Source: Owenia fusiformis (taxonomy: Eukaryota; Annelida; Polychaeta; Sabellida; Oweniidae). From it: DNA of 64,000 bases. The translations under genes and the position numbers were made by a program. Location of the stretch: positions 2,110,001-2,174,000 of the forward strand of contig CAIIXF020000009.1 in NCBI GenBank assembly GCA_903813345.2, written 5' to 3'. The first letter of the stretch is position 1. Each line of letters begins with the position of its first letter. Below, piece after piece: positions 21,183 through 33,000 of the stretch. The notes beneath the pieces were generated by a model. It saw only the letters and a program-made list of their open reading frames with translations, ran no database searches and was not told the origin of the DNA.

Positions 21183-21459
21183 CAGTAAAACGTGTCTAAT
21201 CTAAACTCCTGGCCCAACCAAAAGTGTTTGGATTGGCAGTTCACATTTGAGGATTTGCAACACAGAAGTCTGGCAAAGGTGAATAAGACATTAACATGCA
21301 AAATCTCACCACCTGCCATTTGTTACAGATGCCAGCCAATGAACACTGTCTACTTAAAATAAAGACTATAACAATATGTAACCACTTCTGGTGATGGCAT
21401 AATAAAAATGTGTAACTGAAAAGTGCTCACATTTAGAGGTGTTCCGATTGGTTTTACTG
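21183..21459. mobile_element. pogo-like MITE containing an inserted dispersed repeat
   Basis: Ends CAGTAAAACGTGTCTAATC and GATTGGTTTTACTG are inverted and flanked by TA (21181-21182, 21460-21461), as in pogo/Tigger and Tc1 elements. A minus-strand copy of the GTGGTGACAT repeat (21293-21412) lies inside. Confidence 0.65.
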
Positions 21460-21461
21460 TA

Positions 21462-22690
21462 ATTGAAAAGTGTAGACTTCTGAAGTTTATTTCCTCTTAC
21501 ACTAGGCCTAATGATGTTCTAATGGGGCAAGTCATGTATTTTTACATGCCGATAATTTCAGAATTTGTGATGTGTAAGTTGAACATATTTTGCAGTATGT
21601 AAACAGAACTTATTGGTTCGTAAATTGGGAATAGAGTACTAGATATACTGTAGAATATCTAGATGTTAGTTTTAGAATTGAATGATTATGAAATTGTATT
21701 TTTAGTGAATCTGAATGTATTTGATATATAATAATGCTAAATGGAGTAAAAAAACAAATATAAATATGTTTTATATCAAATAATAATATATGTTTATTTC
21801 TTTGTATTGTCATTAACCAAAGTATATTTGATGTGCTAAATGTGCTAAATTCACAATTTTTAGGATATGTTTGGCAGTTTTGTAACTTGATGAATTTAAG
21901 AGGTGACATTTTCTATTAAGATCCTGACCTCATTTTGGTGACATAAACACAGTCTGATAATCCTCACAGCTCTGAACATATTCTGTTACCATGGAGTCTG
22001 TGATGCTAAATTAAGAGGTTGCCATAGTAATATATAAAAACATTAACAAGAGCCCTTTTTACATTATCTAGAAATTGTTCTCTTCAAAAAGATATTTAGA
22101 AAATTGTCCATTACAATGTTTCACCTTAGTGAAGATAAAATTTTACAAATTTAAAACAAAGTTCAACACAAAATAAATAGAATTGGAAACTAATCAAAAG
22201 TGGATGCTAAACTAATCCAATTTGCAATGACAGAAATACATCTTTAGTTAGACCCTGATCACTAACTGCACTGAGCCACAATCAAAGTATTGCATCAACT
22301 CAACTCTACACAGCCCATCCATGCAGTCATAGTAATGAAAAGCACAGGCACTGGAAGCAATCGTAGAGTTGTCCTGAAAAAAGTCCAATCCCCCTCTCTG
22401 TGCACCCAGGAACTGTATATTTTCTCTTTGGACGACATAGAGTGGGGGTGCTTTTATTTTTGGTCAATTCTATTATCTGTTCCTGTGCCTGTTCAAAAAA
22501 CACTACTCGTGAAATTACAAATTATTCTTTAAAATCCAGTAGCAAAGAACTACCTTGGCAAGGTGAGTTTAGAGGTCATCTGTAATTAAATTACTCCCTA
22601 TTGTCGTGTCTGACTAAATTACATGACTTGTATAAAAAAGACCTACTACTGCCCTAATTACTTTATAGGGTAGTCTTACATCAGCTCCTT
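21462..22690. other. non-coding, nothing firm
   Basis: A fragment of the GTGACAT repeat is suspected at 21900-21955. No coding signal. Confidence 0.35.
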
Positions 22691-22699
22691 GTGCTGCTC

Positions 22700-23395
22700 A
22701 TTATCCCAACGAACGAAGTTCGGTAGGGATATAGTGAAGCCCTCCGTCCGTCTGTCCGTCCGTCAGTCCGTCCGTCAGTCCGTCAGTCAGTCAGTCAGTC
22801 AGTCAGTCTGTCCATCTGTCCGGAAGATAACTCAAATATTAGTAGACGGATTTTTTTCATATTTTGTGGAAAGATGTATATTGGTGAATAGTTTTACGCA
22901 AAAAAAAATTTTTTCAAGATGGCCGCCGCTTTAAAAATGACGGGACTTTTTCGCAAAAATCATAAATTTTTCATTCTGAACCAAAGTAATTAATATTATT
23001 GTTTGAAATTTTGGTAGTATATTCACAACATTTATCTATTTCACATATGAAAATGAAAGGCAATTAAGAGTAGATTGCAAATATTGTATCTTTTTTTCTG
23101 ATTCGAGCCTCGTAAAATTCAAAATGGCCGTCTAATGTACGATTTTGCAATAATTTTTCGATCCCTTCAAAGTATAGCTATATTATACTCAAATTGAAGG
23201 AATTTTGGAGTAGATCACAATTATGGTATTATTTTCAAAATGGCTGCTTTGCAGTGCTTTGCAGGAATTCGCAATTCTAAAATCTAATTTTTTCAAGTTT
23301 AACCAAAGTAATGAGTATAATTGATTGGAATTCGCTAATTGATATTTTGTTCGTTGGGATTTGCTACTCCGCGGAGTTGCCGTTATCTAGTTTTC
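22700..23395. repeat. element with CCGT/CAGT microsatellite and inverted ATCCCAACGAACGAA ends
   Basis: It starts ATCCCAACGAACGAAGTTCG, then a (CCGT)n/(CAGT)n microsatellite at 22742-22821, then a GACGGATTTTTTTCATATTT region and two AAAATGGCCG-type segments. Near the end TTCGTTGGGAT (23350-23360) inverts the start, followed by CCGCGGAGTTGCCGTTATC. Repeats of this architecture are common in marine invertebrate genomes; the class is uncertain. Confidence 0.55.
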
Positions 23396-23563
23396 TAAGT
23401 TGAGACCTTATACAAGATTAAACTGAAGGAAGAAATCTACCAAAAATTTGCCTTCTTAACTGACTGCACTGAATTTTAATTACATTTGACATGTATACGC
23501 TGTACAATTAGCATATTCTAAAGTAGTGATAAAACAATTAATAGCCTAATAATATTCTGAATT

Positions 23564-23700
23564 TTATGTATCCGGTTTATTAATAAGTTGTTCTATGATT
23601 GTCCTAATCACTTCAAGAGTCTGAGATTGTGGAAATAAATCCACAAAACTTTTGCCTTCTTCCAAACTTTGAGTCAGTTGAGGATCGAATGGTATACAGC
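23564..23700 (-). CDS. NUBP2: NUBP2 coding exon 7 and stop
   Basis: Acceptor ATTTCCAG. Encodes [20 protein letters not shown] and a short amphipathic tail ending NKPDT-stop. The IPFDP-x-L-x-x-x-L-E-E-G motif is typical of the family. Confidence 0.92.
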
Positions 23701-26700
23701 CTGGAAATAGACATGTTGAATATTAGATGTGTAAGTATTCTCTAATGGAGGGATCTATAAATTAATATTAGTAATCATGCCATCTCCATCAGATGGGGGA
23801 GCTACGAGGGTGCTCAAAAATCTAACTGGGGAACTCGATTTTATTTTATGAGTCATTTAAACGATTGATGAAGGAATGAGAATTTGAGTGTTTTTATTTA
23901 TTTCAGATTATATAGGATATTCAGTCATTAAAATCTCCTTTGTTTTTAAACTGACAAAGCTACTACATTTTATACAAACATTTTGTTTACATGCAATCGT
24001 ACACTATTTGTAAAACTTACCTAGGAATGGTACTGATGCATGCTGGGCCAAACCCTCCCCTCCGCCTTTAGAGAATATGTTATTGCACTCCTGAAATTTA
24101 AGAAAGGTGAATAAATTTCATCCTATTCATGAACATATTCCACTGGCAGATCCAGAAGCTAAGAAAGGGGGGGGGGGGGCAAATTTTGAGTCAGGAACTT
24201 TTTTTAAAGGCACTTTGTAACATACAGCAGACAAAATGGTTCAAAAGTTGTTTTTTAGGCTTTAGAGGTTTCATGGTTTAAAACCTTCTCTGATGATTCT
24301 ATTTTCAAACTATGTATGCAGGTCCATTCAAAGTCATCTATTGAACCTTGAAAAATCATCTTTAGACTTTAGGATCGAAAGGTGTTCACAGCAACTTTCA
24401 GCTCATCTTTATTATGATAGACCGGAAGTGAATTTACGAGTTGAGTAAATGGTGATAATGTTGTTTTTATGAAGCGGGGAAGTCAAAACATTACTAATAG
24501 AAATCATAGTAAGCGTTAGAAGATTATTAAGAAGCATTTAAAATTGAATCCACGGCAAAATTTGAAATAATTCCACACAGTCCTCAGAAATATTTTTATG
24601 AATTTTTTCTATATCTGGTGAAATATGGCATGTATACTTGTGTTGATTGTTAAAATACAAAATAGGTAAGGTAAAGAATATGTAAAAGTCGTTTGATCTT
24701 GTCCCAGAAGCAATATTTTGTTATGTTTAGTAAAGTGTTGGAAGTCAAAAGCATGCCCAATGTTTTACTGACAATTCTTATTTAAATACTATCTGAAAAA
24801 AGAATTGAGATATCTGACCAAATATCATCTTTACAAACTCAGTCTTCAAAGCTCGGAAGATATGTCAACTACTATACTATAGGATAAAATCTGTACTCAC
24901 TGAGCAATGTGGACAGACATATCCACTCATGTTTTCTATGATTCCAAGAATTTTGAGTCCCGTCTTTTTACAAAATGTAAGTTCCCGCCTAACATCACCT
25001 ACTGCCACCGCCTAAAACATGATTTCAATGATATTTTTTAGCTTTAAGTAGATAATGTGTCTTATATTCAAAAGGGATACATGGGAAAATGCCTCATTTG
25101 CAATGTAATGGAGGAGTTGAAGCTAAAATTATCTATACAAAATGAAAAGTATTCTTTATTGAACTTTATACTAATATTTAGAACAGTTAATAGTATTTTT
25201 ATAATTTTAAAATCTAAACTGCTGGTGAATATCATATACAAAATCATGGAAAATGGATCAATGGGAAAACGCCTCCTCCATGATTACCTGCGGGGTTGTT
25301 ACTAAAATAGCGCCATCTGGCTTGTATTCTTTAAGTGCCTCCATGACTGTTATGTGTTCATCTGACGTCCCAGGTGGCGTGTCAATCACCAGGTAGTCTA
25401 CATCCTGCCAGAATACGTCATTAATAAACTGTTTAATCATCGCTGAAAAAACAAATTTTCACAAAATAGAAATACATGTACTTTTAGTATGCAGCATTTG
25501 AAACATTATATCTGCATTGACATTATATTGTTCATGTATTGAATAATGAAAATGTTTTGAATTTAACTACATGTTAAATCAATAAAAATGATGGAAAAGT
25601 GTAAAATCGTTTGATTTTTAAATCTGACAATTCTAATGGCCATGGAAGTTTCTGCATCTGAAATATTTAAAAAGTTCTCTTTTTGATCAAAATTCAGATT
25701 GAAAGGGAAAATTTAGCATGATTTTGAAAAGATTAGTTTCAACATTTTGCATAGCCTTGCCCAAGTCGGTCTCTTTTACTTTTCTTGATTTCTATTATGA
25801 CCGCCTTGTACCAATGAGAAAGCCACGTGCGACTCAATGTGTATGTCGGTAAATTTGACCAATCAACGATGGGCCTGCTGCCTGCAAATCTTGCACAATT
25901 CATCATGAAAATACAAATATTTTATCAGATAAATACCAATCAGAGTTTAGTGGATGCCAGAGCATCAATCAGATACCCGGAGGTGAGAAGATTTCAACAA
26001 GAAACGTTGAAAAGATCTCTGAAATTGCCAAACATATTAGCTAGATCTAGGCCGAGATTCAGATCAATCACTGAATAAGATCGACGACTACATGGACTGG
26101 GTCTTCTTCATTTTCATCATGAATTCAGTTTAACATCAAAATTGGATTGCATAATTTAATTTATATTAATGAATTGACTGCTTACATTCCAATGTACATT
26201 TAATTACATATAATAATATTCTGAAGAAATACTCGATCAGATCATTGAATTTCAAGTCGTAGATGGGTAGTTTGCTTTGTTTATGCGGGTAAACCTGAAA
26301 ACGTTTTGATTGGTCAATCAGCCTGAAGTCACACGTTGTGTCCACGTGATCTGTCAATCAATACGGTTTCACAATACCCCTGGCAGCATAGGAATTATGG
26401 AAATCTTGAAACCGCTGAATAACTTATCATAATATCATCGATGATGCATTAGATTGTACAAGGCGGTAATATATTTCAAGATCAGATAAGTAAAATTAAA
26501 AAAAAAACTGACTTGGGCAAGGCTACACTCTTTCCCGTCTACTTCCTAATAGGTTATGACAAATGATAATAAAAGAGTATCAATGTGTTACAGATGTCAA
26601 CCCCAAATGCCAACAAGAGTTAACATTTAATTCTGCATTTCAAGCGCCATTCTACTCAAAGAAAAACCTTGAAGAATCCCTCGAACAGCACAATCTGTGG

Positions 26701-29616
26701 ACCCCACTCAATGGACAAGAAAAAATTGAATCTCTAATTTTTCAAAATTCCCTTTCACTTGGAAAGGATTCTGAATTAAAAGAAAGCCAGGTTTGTTGAA
26801 TTTGTTTCTAGTATAACTTAATTCATTTCTTCCTGATTTACTGTTGGCATTTAAGCTTACTGGCACTTACTCACTCGCCTTCCCTCATTTTTGTTTTATG
26901 TATAACTTGAAATGCTAGCCTATAATGCAAAGCGCGCTAGGCAGCGACTACTCTAACTACTGTGGTGCGAAGGTAATATATCACTACTTATTGGTGGTGA
27001 TGTAAAAATGTGCTGTACCATTTTTCTTAGGACCCCTCCATACAACAGCATCATCTCTGTTGTTGAGAAGGAAACCAATAGACATGACACCCAATCTCTG
27101 CTCTTTGTCCACATACACAGGAACCCATCTGAAAACATAAAACAATTTAAAATCTATATTTACAGATGATCAGAAATGTTGAACATCGCATGTACATACA
27201 CTTGGTTTCATATGTAACTTTGATTTTAGCGGGTCATAAAGTTACAGCTACGTGTTTATATTAAAAACTGAATCCATATGATGATGCAGCTTTAAAACTG
27301 ATACCACTGTTTTAACTTTGGCAGTCTATTGTTGGATTTACACTAGAGCCCTAAGACCTTGGCCAAAACGTTATAGTGGTTTAACATTTTACAAATGTAA
27401 TGTAAATCCAGATTTTCTCAAGAGCTCTCGGCTAAGAGCGCTTAGCTAAAAGGTTTTAGGACCCTAGTCATAGCCAAGACGTCTTAGCGTTAAAATGTTT
27501 TACAAGCGAGTGTAAATCCATCGGTTTTAGCTAAGAGGTCTTAGCCTGGTTTGATGCATTGAGCTGAACGAAAAATTTGAAATTTCCTGATTACATGTGT
27601 CGCATGGTCCTTTCTCTTGTCTCATCCCTTGTTCCCAATATCATCCAAAAATATCATGAAGAACTAATACAGCTAGCGTTCTATCATAATCCTAATATAT
27701 GCACAAAATCTTCCTGCTCTCTTTCATGCTTTTAACAATGTTCTCTTTATGACATATTTTTTGAAGAACCTATGCATTCTTTAGCACAAAGTATAGAAGC
27801 GGGAAAGGAATAGCTCTGTTGACTGAACCGTCCTTCAACCAGTGTTTAACTGCTTTTTTTATTTTACAATATATGCCTACATATCTCTAAGACGTTTTAG
27901 AAAAACAGGTGTAAACTCAATAATATTTCGTAAGACGTCTTGAAAATGGTGGTGTAAACTCAACATCATTTTTCTAAAATGTTTTAGAAAGAAAGCTAAG
28001 ACGTCTTGAAATGTCGCATGTAGTGTAAATAGGGCTTATGTATATTTGAATGTATCTAATTAACAATACAGCTTCAGTTATTTATCTCTTGGTTATTCAC
28101 ACACAAAGAATAATGATCATTTCATGTTGCGTTGTAATATTGATGGATCAATGTCAGGGTCAGACTTACCCTTCTGGGCATTGGTGAACTTCATGGCTTT
28201 CCAAATTGAGCATTTTTGGTATACTTGGTCCACATAGATCAATATCTAGCAATCCAACCTTCTTCCCAGCCTGCCTCAGTGCTAATGCTACCTGGGTAGA
28301 AACAGTGCTCTTCCCAACACCTCCTTTACCAGAGAGGACAAGGAGGACATGTTTCACGGAGGCTAACCCACTTGCATGTGTTTGCTCTAGAAAATGGATG
28401 TAGAGGGTCTGAATACAGACTTACATGTGTTAAGGTACAGCTGGAAAGTAACATTTTGGTAAAAAATTGCTATACCTGCACATGTTATTTTCTGGTACAA
28501 AATAAAGTATGAAGGCATGTGTCAATTTCCTTGCTTTTTTCAGGAAAGTATCATGACATTGTCTTCTTTTAGAATATCTGGTAGGGGTTCAATGGAAACT
28601 CCAGGAAATTCTGATATTTCACACTTTCTATTTTTCCAAATTTTCTTTCAAAGTTTCCAGACAACATAGGAGCTACCATTGACCTGTTTCTAGATATTCT
28701 ATAAGTAAACAGTGTAATGATATTTTCCTGAAAAAAGCAAGGAAATACACACACAACTTCATACTTAATTTTGTACCAGAAAATAACATGTGCAGGTATA
28801 GCAATTTTTTACCAAAATGTTACTTTCCAGCTGAACCTTAAGTGACTTAATTTAAGTGACCTTCTTAATGACAACAGCTTTTCTTTGTTAATGACAATAA
28901 AAAAAATGGAATCTGGCAATGAAACAGATAACGACTAACCATGAATCAAGAAGAAAATGTAATTGGACATGATTCTACTGTGACGAAAGGTAGGAGGTGT
29001 AGATAAGTCATCGGCCAAATTTATTGGATATGGGGGAAAAACTAAGAATATGGCCGAATGAGAAAATAAATGGATTTTTCGACCGTCGGAGAGCAACTGA
29101 AAAATATTTTATTGACTCTATAGATCTGTGACAAAAGGTAAGAGGTGTAGATAAGTCATCAGCCAAATTTATTTTAAATGGGGGGAAAAACTAAGAATAT
29201 GGCCGAATGAGAAAATAAATGGATTTTTCGACCGTCGGAGAGCAACTGAAAAATATTTTATCGACTCAGCTCTGTGACAAAAGGTAGGAGGTGTAGATAA
29301 GTCATCAGCCAAATTTATTTTATATGGGGGGAAAAACTAAGAACATGGCCGAATGAGAAAATAAATGGATTTTTCGACCGTCGGAGAGCCTCATTTGGGA
29401 CATATTTTAGTAAATTTGAAACTCAATTATCACCCACGAATTTGTAATTACATATATTTCCGAAGCAAGCTATGGAGATATTTCAATAATCTTTATATCA
29501 TAACGAGGTAATAGTATTTCTACATATATCAGCTACACAATTAATCTGAAATATGTGGTCAATCTCTAGAATATTCGGAAAATAAGAGAAAATATCTTAC
29601 CGACGGGCGCTGCCAT
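23564..29616 (-). CDS. NUBP2: NUBP2, cytosolic Fe-S cluster assembly factor, complete gene
   Basis: Seven coding exons on the minus strand (29616-29601, 28386-28170, 27128-27019, 25442-25288, 25011-24901, 24090-24021, 23700-23564) join without phase conflict to 271 residues, the length of vertebrate NUBP2. It is a Mrp/NBP35-type P-loop ATPase. Visible parts: deviant Walker [10 protein letters not shown] (residues 25-33), [21 protein letters not shown], the [10 protein letters not shown] Walker B/switch motif, and the C-terminal CPHC (C199, C202) that holds the bridging 4Fe-4S cluster. NUBP2 pairs with NUBP1 as the scaffold of cytosolic and nuclear Fe-S protein assembly. The short N-terminus without an extra four-cysteine cluster separates it from NUBP1. 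Intron 1 carries a MITE and a triplicated 148-base unit; introns 2 and 3 carry TIR elements. The start is fixed by homology and by the divergent promoter. Confidence 0.95.
24021..24090 (-). CDS. NUBP2: NUBP2 coding exon 6
   Basis: Acceptor AATTTCAG, donor GTAAGT (phase 1). Encodes [20 protein letters not shown] and PFLG, matching the conserved FSxGGGExLA segment. Confidence 0.92.
24901..25011 (-). CDS. NUBP2: NUBP2 coding exon 5: CPHC cluster motif
   Basis: Acceptor GTTTTAG, donor GTGAGT. Encodes [20 protein letters not shown] and [17 protein letters not shown] with the two cluster-binding cysteines. Confidence 0.94.
25288..25442 (-). CDS. NUBP2: NUBP2 coding exon 4: Walker B/switch region
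   Basis: Acceptor TTTTTTCAG, donor GTAATC. Encodes [20 protein letters not shown] and [20 protein letters not shown], ending ILVTTPQ. Confidence 0.94.
25752..26525. mobile_element. TAGCCTTGCCCAAGTCG TIR element, copy 2, in NUBP2 intron 3
   Basis: Same termini and subterminal sequence as 6263-7082, 774 bases, diverged. No matching flanking duplication is visible (flanks TTTTGCA and CACTCTT), so it is older or rearranged. No gene inside. Confidence 0.75.
27019..27128 (-). CDS. NUBP2: NUBP2 coding exon 3
   Basis: Acceptor GTTTTCAG, donor GTACAG (a weak donor). Encodes [20 protein letters not shown] and [16 protein letters not shown] fragment of the GTGACAT-type repeat abuts the donor side at about 26978-27010. 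Confidence 0.92.
27335..28040. mobile_element. ACGT-palindrome TIR element, copy 2, in NUBP2 intron 2
   Basis: Homologous to 19611-20325 along its whole length (GATTTACACTAGAGCCCTAAG start; ATGTAGTGTAAATAGGGC end). Several palindromes are decayed here (CCTTGGCCAAAACGTTATAG), others intact (AAGACGTCTTAGCG). Confidence 0.7.
28170..28386 (-). CDS. NUBP2: NUBP2 coding exon 2: P-loop
   Basis: Acceptor TTTTCTAG, donor GTAAGT. Encodes [20 protein letters not shown], then [20 protein letters not shown] and [14 protein letters not shown]. Confidence 0.93.
28434..28837. mobile_element. MITE with TTAA flanks in NUBP2 intron 1
   Basis: Begins GGTACAGCTGGAAAGTAAC and ends GTTACTTTCCAGCTGAACC; inverted similarity extends about 130 bases inward (AAAATAACATGTGCAGGTAT; TTCCTTGCTTTTTTCAGGAA). 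TTAA lies on both sides (28430-28433, 28838-28841), as expected for a TTAA-targeting transposon (piggyBac- or Kolobok-like). Confidence 0.75.
28980..29390. repeat. three tandem copies of a 146-148 base unit upstream in NUBP2 intron 1
   Basis: Units start at 28980, 29128 and 29274 (GTGACAAAAGGTAGGAGGTG). They are about 95% alike (differences such as GGATATGGGGG or TTTATATGGGG); the third is truncated after GACCGTCGGAGAG. They lie within 350 bases of the shared promoter. Confidence 0.8.
29601..29616 (-). CDS. NUBP2: NUBP2 coding exon 1 (16 bases)
   Basis: Encodes MAAPV plus one base, then donor GTAAGA. The phase fits the exon at 28386 exactly, completing a Glu codon. It is too short to be found by frame scanning; supported by position next to the promoter, the ATG, the donor and phase. 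Confidence 0.75.
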
Positions 29617-29737
29617 TTTGAATCTCGTTTATCTCGCGAGACTTTGCAGACCAACGAGACAACAATATTGGCAGAAATCATTTTGTTGAAGTTTCCGAAT
29701 TGTTTCAAATATCTGACGTTTCTGACTACTATATGAG
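29617..29737. promoter_or_regulatory. divergent NUBP2 / MXRA7-like promoter with TCTCGCGAGA
   Basis: Only 121 bases separate the two start codons on opposite strands. TCTCGCGAGA at 29632-29641 is a perfect 10-base palindrome known as a core element of many bidirectional housekeeping promoters. No TATA box is visible. Because the palindrome sits 16 bases from the NUBP2 ATG, it is probably in or next to its 5' UTR. Confidence 0.7.
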
Positions 29738-30017
29738 ATGGATGACCTATTGAGCAACCCCCCAATACTTGTTGCAATTATAATTGCACTAACTTTGGGG
29801 ATTGGAGTTCTATTTTTGAAATATACAATGCTCAAGCAAAAGATGCTTTTGGAAACAGGAGATTCTTCAAAAGAAAAAGGGAAAAATGCCCCAACAACCA
29901 AGAATCAAACAGAAAGATCTGCAGTTCAAAAGAAATCAACCACTGAACCAAATACCGAAGGAAGGGATTCAGGCGAGTGTAAACAGAGTAGTCCCGACCC
30001 TGACAGTGAAGACACAG
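29738..30017 (+). CDS. MXRA7: MXRA7-like exon 1: membrane anchor
   Basis: Starts MDDLLSNPP, contains the only hydrophobic segment, and ends at donor GTGAGT after DSEDTG. The short pre-helix N-terminus suggests a signal anchor. Confidence 0.75.
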
Positions 30018-33000
30018 GTGAGTTATCCGGTACCAAGACTACGGTCCTACATGTATGTTACTCACTTTGTGAGCCATGTTAGATTTTGAAACTTATGGCT
30101 CTCCAATGGAGAAATGGACAGCTGAATAAAAGTGACCTTTGAAACACGAATTAAATCTCAGAGATTGTCCGAACCTACAGTGTAACTAGTTCTCAAAATT
30201 AATTTTGTTCATTGCTTTATATCTCGCTCCTAGCGAACTGCCATATTGGAAATGGGCCGAAAAATCATTCACTCTATGAACAATTTACAAGTCTTGATCG
30301 AAAAAGAAGTATTTCAGCGCTCCAATACTTGCACGGATTAATGATACTGGATGTAAGACACAGTTATAGAGACCAAAAGTAAGCCGCTGAAATCTGTATT
30401 CATATTTTAAAGGTCACTATTATTGAGCTGCCCAAGGGTGCCGTGGGAAAGCTGTTACATCAAAATCCACATAGCTTTCGCAGGAAGTAAGTCCTATGGT
30501 ATGGAGAGCTCTCATAGAGTCGTACATTATCTTTTAAAAGTCAAAAAATGTTGGCTCTAGTCATGTGCATAATTCTTACATCAGTCAATTCAAAAGCAAA
30601 CTTGCTATAGCATATGCCAAAATAGTTGTCAATAATACTCATAGACAATGGTGAATTGAAATTCCATAATCTCAAACAATGTTTAGAATGATGTCCCATG
30701 AAATGTATTCTCCTTGTACATGTATGCAGCTTCATACCAGCGGAGTATGCATGATACATTTCTCACAAATTTGATTTCACATTCAATATCCCAGATGCGA
30801 GTAGAAATAATCTTGATTTACGTCATTAAAAACTCACAATTCAGTCAAACTGATGTCATATTTGAAATGTGGTTTGAAAAGAGTTTATCAACTTTGAAAA
30901 TTTGATTTTCTTTGGAAATGTGACTTCTAGGTCAGGGAGATTCCCCATAGACCCCATGTTGTAAAACCACAAAAAGTGAAATATGTTTTCTTGTGTTGGG
31001 CAGATAATATTTTCTTTTACTGGACATATTTTAATTTGTATAACTATCAGATACATAAGGGTAATATGAAAAGTGAACCACTAAAACTGATGAATATTCA
31101 AGTTTAAGGGAATTTTGTAATACCCTGCCATGTTAATCCCCCCGAATCAACCACCTGGTGGCGAAACTGGTAACTTCCTACTCGCATCTGAGTGATTGGC
31201 TGAAGTAGAGGCATTTTCTGTCAGTGATTTTTATGATAAGTGCTCACTGCTCAGGAGTGAATAAATCACATGCACGAAATATCAAATAATCTGGTGGGTT
31301 TAAACTTACAATCATGCATGCACATTTGTGCCATGTTTTTTTCTAGTCCTTTTCTGTTCCATGAGAATTTATATTTTACACAGCCGCAGATTCCATGGAA
31401 CAAAAAAAGTTCCGGAAAGCAAATGAAAAACAAACTCTTATTTATTAAGCTCAGCACTTGCATTAGGTTAGAAAATTTGTGAGTCGGACGCAATTTTTTT
31501 TAAAAAGTGTGTCCCCTATTTTTCAGTTTTGGAGTATGGACTGAATAAATGCATGTTCGTTCATTCGACAATGAATACATTTTATTTCATGAATAACCTA
31601 ATATTTGTTTCTGAATAGGAAAAACTGTGGCGTGTCATGGTTTCAAATCTAAAAATAAACAAATTTGAAAAAATTCGAGAGAATCATGATTATTTGTAAA
31701 TATTCAACATGTTGAGCCTTATTTACGATTCAAATAAAGGTGAGAGATCATAATTATTTGTTTTTGTTAGGTATCGTTGTAAACACATTGTAGCCCTGGC
31801 ACTATATTCATTCTCCATAGGTCACAAAAGTTTTGGCTGTCTCAAATTGCAGGTGTCATTTTTAAGTCATCACCAGAAGTGGTGACATATTCTAATAGTC
31901 TCAACTTTTTTGATCAATGTTTGGCGGTTGCTGTTTGGTGGTTGGCAGTCTTTGTCTGTAACAATGTAACTAATGGGAGGGGTAACATTTTGTATGTTAA
32001 TATCCTAAGCTTGCTTAATTGGTCGATCCAAGGTGCAGTGAACTATTATTATTAACATTTACTTTTTTTCAAAATTTCTTCCGAAGGTATTTCTTGTAAT
32101 ATTTCCTGATTTTCAAAAGTTTTTGACAGAATAACAATTGAGAAACACAAAAGATCAATGGGTCTTATAATTTAACAGAGAACTGAACATAAATGGTATA
32201 CATGTTTATAATATAGCCAAATAGTTCCTCAGTGTTTCCCAATGACGTCATTTCTAAAGCTGCAGAGAGAAGTCCGACCACTATATGTTAGATCTTTTGG
32301 AATATCCATATATCGTATGAAAAAGTAAGTTAAACCTCTTTGAGATAGTCGTTCCTTTAATTATTTTTGCACAGAGTTCACAAAAACAAGAGAAAGCTGA
32401 GAGAAGTTTGACTGCAATGTTGGATTCAGGATCTTTTGGAATAACTATCGAATGAATGACAGTCTGCAATTTGAGATAGCTGTTCCTTTAATTATTTTTG
32501 CACAAAGTTAACAAAAACAAGAAGAGTTGGAAAGTTCTCTATACAGTCTAATAAATAGATGCTTCCTTTAATTATCTCATGAGACAAGACAGCATTCATT
32601 AATAATCTTGTGAATTTCAACTTAATGGCTTGCTACGATTACAAGACATTTAGCCTTGAACACATTCTGTCTCTTATCCATGCCAATATATCCAAAGCAC
32701 CTTTATCTGCAGTTGTTCACATTTTATCATTGTTGTTGAAAATCTGAAATTTACAGACCCAGTCAGGGGTGTAGCCAGCAATTGTGAGAGGCGGTACGAA
32801 TTTTTGGATTTAGGGGGTATGGCAGTTTAATCTCTGAATTTTTTTAAAAATTTATATTGTATGGTATATTCTAAGCATTTCAATTTAAACTATAATTCCT
32901 TAATGCTTTTCTTTTGTTAACATCATTTCTTGTGATGCCTATTTTCTAAAAATCCCTATACTGCATGCTATATTATTTGAGGATATTTATGTGTTCATTT

